A stretch of 64,000 bases of DNA. It comes from Fagopyrum homotropicum. Its lineage: Eukaryota; Streptophyta; Magnoliopsida; Caryophyllales; Polygonaceae. The position numbers and the translations under genes were made by a program. This document shows, one piece after another, positions 62,351 to 64,000 of the stretch (positions within the stretch are counted from its first letter, which is position 1; the number at the start of each line of letters is the position of its first letter). Below the pieces are notes generated by a model. That model was not told where the DNA came from. It worked only from the letters and a program-made list of their open reading frames with translations, and searched no databases. The stretch spans positions 4,683,001-4,747,000 of the forward strand of contig BSWB01000002.1 in NCBI GenBank assembly GCA_033239125.1, given 5' to 3'.

Positions 62351-64000
62351 CGGTGTGTGCAAGCTTTAAATTTATAACCCTAGATGTATGCCTAAAACAA
62401 GGATGCGAACCCGCAGTGTACGGGTCAATCGTAGTAAAAAGCAAGAAATTCCAAGGGTCGATCGCAGGGACTTAGTGAAACAAAGCAGGTATAGGTTGTC
62501 AATACAACTAATAACCACAAAGGAGATTAAAGCAATCAAAAGATGATAAAAAGTCAATTAAGGAAATATGCAATTCTAGGGATTAAAGCATCTAGTTGTG
62601 GTTCCAACTCAAGATCTAAAGATAAGCGGACAAAGCTGAGATTTTGCAAAGGGAAGGTGTTTCTAAAGTGGAATAGATTACCGGGTAAGTCTCACTACTC
62701 ACTATCCCAAACCGTAACTCCTATTACCGGGTAAGTCTCAAGGAATTAAGATAAAGAACTATATCCTCAAACCAACACATCACCTAAGGGAATAGAATCA
62801 ACCTTTACCGGGTAAGTCTAGGCTAACTCACAAAGATGGGATGAAGGCACACTCAAACCCCAATAAAGGATAAACCTTTATTACCTATACTTATGATCTT
62901 GGGTAAACAAACAAAGGAATTATCGGGTAAGTCTCATCCTAGGCTTGCATTGAACCAGAAAAGGTGTAATAAGAATAGGATTTGGCAAACTCTAACACTT
63001 AACTCTCAGTTTCGGATCAGATAGGTCACCTCGGTCAGACGAATTCCACCCCGACCGAGGTGTTCATCGACTGAGCGAGATGTTCTAGGGTTAAGGTTAA
63101 AGACTCGAGCTTTCAGGGTCCTACTAGGATTTAGGATCGTTCTATCATCGTCTTTCCCACAACTTTCAGCCAATCACCCTAGAATCACACAAAGAAATTA
63201 ACCACTCATCATCATGAAAGCAATAATCAAATATAAGGGAAGAAAGTGAATAATTGAACAAGAAAACCTTAAGAACAAGGCTTCAATAACTGAATCAATT
63301 ATCAACCAAACAAGCGTTCCTTAGATCACAATCCAATAAGACAAGTCAACAACGAAGGGAATCTAAGAGAATCTTACAAAAACCCTTCACAAAAGCTATA
63401 AAAGCTATCAACTTTCTTCCTTCAATCTTCCTTCAACCTTCAAAAAGGTTCTTCAAATCTCCCAGCTGTTATGATGGTAGCGGGGTGTAGCGGCTGTCTA
63501 AGCACCCTTCTAATTTGTGGAAAATCCAACCCTTTTTAAAGGAAAATTACCTCCCAAAGATAAAAGATCTTAGAAAGATATTTTCCCATAAAATAGGTAA
63601 AATATATGAGCTGAATTATCTTCTTCCTTCCAGGAATCCAGCCTAAAAATATAAGATCCTCTTTCCAAAAATAAAAGATCTCAACCAAGAATAAAATATA
63701 TCTCACCGCGTCCAAGGTGTTCGCCTCGGTCGAGCAGCTCCTCTGGATCATCTCGGTCGAGATGGTACTGTAGTTGACCGAGGTGACTCTAAACTGAATG
63801 TGAAATCTCTCAAATCTGGTCCAAAGTGAATCTTCAATCCATTTCCATGATTCCTGGATTCTTCCTTAAGCTCCTGAATGTAGCTCCAATGACTCCTTAG
63901 CTCCTTTAGCTCCATTTTGATGCAAAACGTGCCATTTTACCTACGATTACAATGAAACTTGGTGTAGACCTCGATTCCCGCAAAGGTAGATGAAACGACA
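62351..64000. other. Retroelement-like non-coding sequence running off the window
   Basis: Begins with GCAGTGTACGGGTCAATCGT and GGGTCGATCGCAGGGACT, phrases I associate with plant LTR-retroelement leaders. ACCGGGTAAGTCTC recurs at about 62682, 62724, 62808 and, as ATCGGGTAAGTCTC, 62917. GACCGAGGTGTTC/TCGGTCGAG motifs recur at 63010-63080 and 63715-63790. No coding segment found; the far end lies outside the window. Confidence 0.4.

Overview
The window is nuclear DNA of a flowering plant, most likely a eudicot. Evidence: AT-rich intergenic sequence, GT-AG spliced genes, a PLS-type pentatricopeptide protein, a trichome-birefringence-like wall acetyltransferase, and plant-type transposons (Tourist and hAT MITEs, Mutator-like, Helitron, Ty1-copia, Ty3-gypsy, L1). 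I cannot name the species.

Four host genes are supported. (1) 266-2746, minus strand: an intronless 826-aa E/E+ pentatricopeptide protein matching the organelle RNA-editing factor AEF1/MPR25. (2) 4691-7070, minus: a three-exon DUF620 gene (476 aa). (3) 31416-36447, minus: a sixteen-exon SWC4/DMAP1 gene (453 aa), a subunit of the SWR1 and NuA4 chromatin complexes. Every exon joins in frame. (4) 49265-55499, plus: a three-exon TBL-family polysaccharide O-acetyltransferase (440 aa) whose first intron has grown to 4.8 kb. These genes have no evident functional link.

Everything else is intergenic or transposon-derived. 2900-3657: a hAT MITE and a truncated Tourist MITE. 7775-9046: a foldback element whose arms carry a minisatellite in opposite orientations. 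10482-11560: a possible second inverted-repeat element. 13660-14185: remains of a copia LTR. 14190-22988: a young Ty3-gypsy chromovirus with 2.5-kb LTRs and a 5-bp TSD; most of gag and protease is deleted and pol has a stop. 24044-24885: three elements sitting in TA microsatellites. 25732-28750: hAT and Tourist MITEs, partly nested. 37229-38257: a non-autonomous Helitron whose 5' end is repeated about four times. 38714-43719: a Mutator-like element with a full-length copia of only 81-bp LTRs inserted in its left terminal repeat. 43840-44815: two hAT MITEs with 8-bp TSDs. 56670-57554: another TA-embedded element, itself interrupted by a hAT element. 58220-59290: a 5'-truncated L1 LINE. 59440-62350: a Helitron-like end, one arm of the foldback family and a decayed copia. 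62351-64000: retroelement-like sequence running off the window.

The most notable points are structural: the palindromic minisatellite foldback family, the copia with 81-bp TG...TA LTRs, the Helitron with an amplified terminus, and several nested insertions whose order can be read from intact target-site duplications.
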